Shown here piece after piece: positions 20,508 to 21,338 of a stretch of DNA of 21,338 nucleotides. Origin of the DNA: Nanobdellota archaeon (lineage in GTDB: Archaea > Nanoarchaeota > Nanoarchaeia > Parvarchaeales > Parvarchaeaceae). The stretch spans positions 1 through 21,338 of the forward strand of contig JAKBRA010000011.1 in NCBI GenBank assembly GCA_021834945.1, given 5' to 3'. The notes under the pieces were generated by a model. It was not told the DNA's origin and searched no databases. It saw nothing but the letters and a program-made list of their open reading frames with translations. Position 1 is the first letter of the stretch. Each line of letters begins with the position of its first letter. A program made the position numbers and the translations under genes.

Positions 20508-21338
20508 ATGAATTCGTTAACAGTAAGCGTTATAGGCCCATATAGATCTGGAAAGTCAACTCTTGTAAACAAATTGCAGCAAAGAAAAGGGGCAGAAGAA
20601 GACGTTTCTTTCTTTTTCTTTAAGTATGGCGGGAAAAATGTTACTCTAATAGATACACCTGGAGATATGGACAACCCAACAACTTTGGCTTCAGTTCTTA
20701 CTCTTTCAGATGCGATAATATTCTGCGTTTCTCCTGAAAACGGCGTGAATCTGCAAGTTGGCGAGCAGATTATAATGGCCAGTTCAATCGGCATAAAGCA
20801 GGGATTGATATGCATAACAAAGGCAGATATATCAACGGCCGCTGACATAGAAAAGCTAGAAAATCAGTTGTCTGCGATAATAAAAGGAACCTCAATCGAA
20901 AACTTTGAGATAATTACTGTTGATATAAATAATGACCAAAGTATGGCAGATATAAGGGCAAAGGTTTCAAGTTTCTCTTACGAATCAGAAAATATAAAAA
21001 AGCCGTTCAAAATACTAATAGACCATGCTTTCGAATCAAAAGGCATGTCAATTGCGGTGGGAACAATGCCGACTGGAAAGATAGGAATACACTCTGATGG
21101 AGTAATTGCACCTACACCTTTTACAAAGGATATTTCGATAAATTCAATTCAAATCAATCAGGAAGACATGCAGTCCGCAGAGGCCGGGGATAGAGTAGGA
21201 GTTGCAATAAAAGGTGTATGGCCTTGGGATCTGCCGAGAGGGGTCGAAATAAGAAAGAAAGACAGTTTTAGGGACATAAATGAAGGAGAGTTTACAGTGA
21301 AGGTAATTCCACTGTACAAGCAGGAGATAAAAGACGAT
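20508..21338 (+). CDS. EF-Tu/SelB-like translational GTPase, N-terminal part (runs off the window)
   Basis: An open frame of 277 codons with no stop before the window end. The P-loop is GPYRSGKST (10-18), G3 is DTPGD (49-53) and G4 is TKAD (104-107). Only about 30 residues separate the P-loop from G3, so the usual switch I with its conserved Thr is largely missing. The His of DTPGH that positions water in EF-Tu and SelB is Asp53. Domain 2, an EF-Tu-type beta-barrel (about 165-250), is clear from VGTMPTGKIGIHSDGV and AGDRVGVAIKGVWPWDLPRG. This points to the SelB/EF1A-related factors of archaea, possibly a form with weak or no GTP hydrolysis. True EF1A and aIF2-gamma are excluded by the short G domain. 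The C-terminal domain lies outside. Confidence 0.8.
   Translation, partial: MNSLTVSVIGPYRSGKSTLVNKLQQRKGAEEDVSFFFFKYGGKNVTLIDTPGDMDNPTTLASVLTLSDAIIFCVSPENGVNLQVGEQIIMASSIGIKQGLICITKADISTAADIEKLENQLSAIIKGTSIENFEIITVDINNDQSMADIRAKVSSFSYESENIKKPFKILIDHAFESKGMSIAVGTMPTGKIGIHSDGVIAPTPFTKDISINSIQINQEDMQSAEAGDRVGVAIKGVWPWDLPRGVEIRKKDSFRDINEGEFTVKVIPLYKQEIKDD

Noticed and set aside
20495..20848. A 117-codon minus-strand frame
   Set aside because: It is antisense to the GTPase P-loop and G3 region, which are clearly coding on the plus strand.
1..21338. CRISPR arrays, insertion sequences, integrases, toxin-antitoxin pairs
   Set aside because: No regularly spaced repeats, transposase motifs, terminal inverted repeats or paired toxin-like small genes were seen by reading; a repeat-finder could still catch weak cases.

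Overview
This AT-rich window is archaeal. The evidence is the archaeal-type uL2-uS19-uL22-uS3-uL29 run, a TrmB regulator, a Dim1/KsgA methylase, an archaeal-type tRNA-Thr gene without encoded CCA, an SbcD/Mre11-related phosphoesterase, a SelB/EF1A-like GTPase, and TATA boxes ending about 20 bases before most first-gene start codons. The low GC, small genes, tight packing and divergent ribosomal proteins suggest a reduced-genome lineage, perhaps ARMAN/Parvarchaeota-like within DPANN. That placement is inference; no marker here fixes it.

Layout. 1-213 (-): start of a HIT-family hydrolase. 307-567: small two-helix membrane protein. 669-1460: TrmB-type regulator. 1522-4842: complete SMC ATPase. 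4839-6598 (-): a likely HhH-GPD DNA glycosylase, a zinc-ribbon protein and Dim1/KsgA. 6697-9138: ribosomal protein operon, ending in a 58-residue uL29 that overlaps the end of the uS3 gene by 83 bases. 9195-10061 (-): unknown two-helix membrane protein. 10172-15460: nuoJKLMN, the proton-pumping membrane part of respiratory complex I, with none of the NADH or quinone modules beside it. 15572-16267: metallophosphoesterase. 16308-17240: stomatin/SPFH protein. 17243-18033 (-): tRNA-Thr(UGU) and a HAD hydrolase 12 bases behind it. 18102-20445: unknown protein, TatD nuclease, tRNase Z. 20508-21338: start of an EF-Tu/SelB-like GTPase, cut by the window end.

How the genes work together. Most are housekeeping: chromosome structure (SMC), ribosome assembly (Dim1, ribosomal proteins), tRNA 3'-end maturation (tRNase Z, possibly TatD) and energy conservation (Nuo membrane arm). 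I see no CRISPR array, transposon, integrase, toxin-antitoxin pair or obvious defence island. Promoter-proximal genes mostly look leaderless, while several internal genes carry GGTGA/GGAGG ribosome-binding sites.

The most unusual signals are: a tRNA-Thr gene whose T-loop has lost the near-universal TTCRA sequence although the rest of the molecule looks sound; the HAD gene, which appears to have no room for a promoter except that of the tRNA; the uS3/uL29 overlap; loss of the GXXG loop in the uS3 KH domain; a Lys-Asp to His-Ser change in NuoL; and an elongation-factor-like GTPase with Asp in place of the catalytic His and almost no switch I. I did not find a convincing new multi-gene system.
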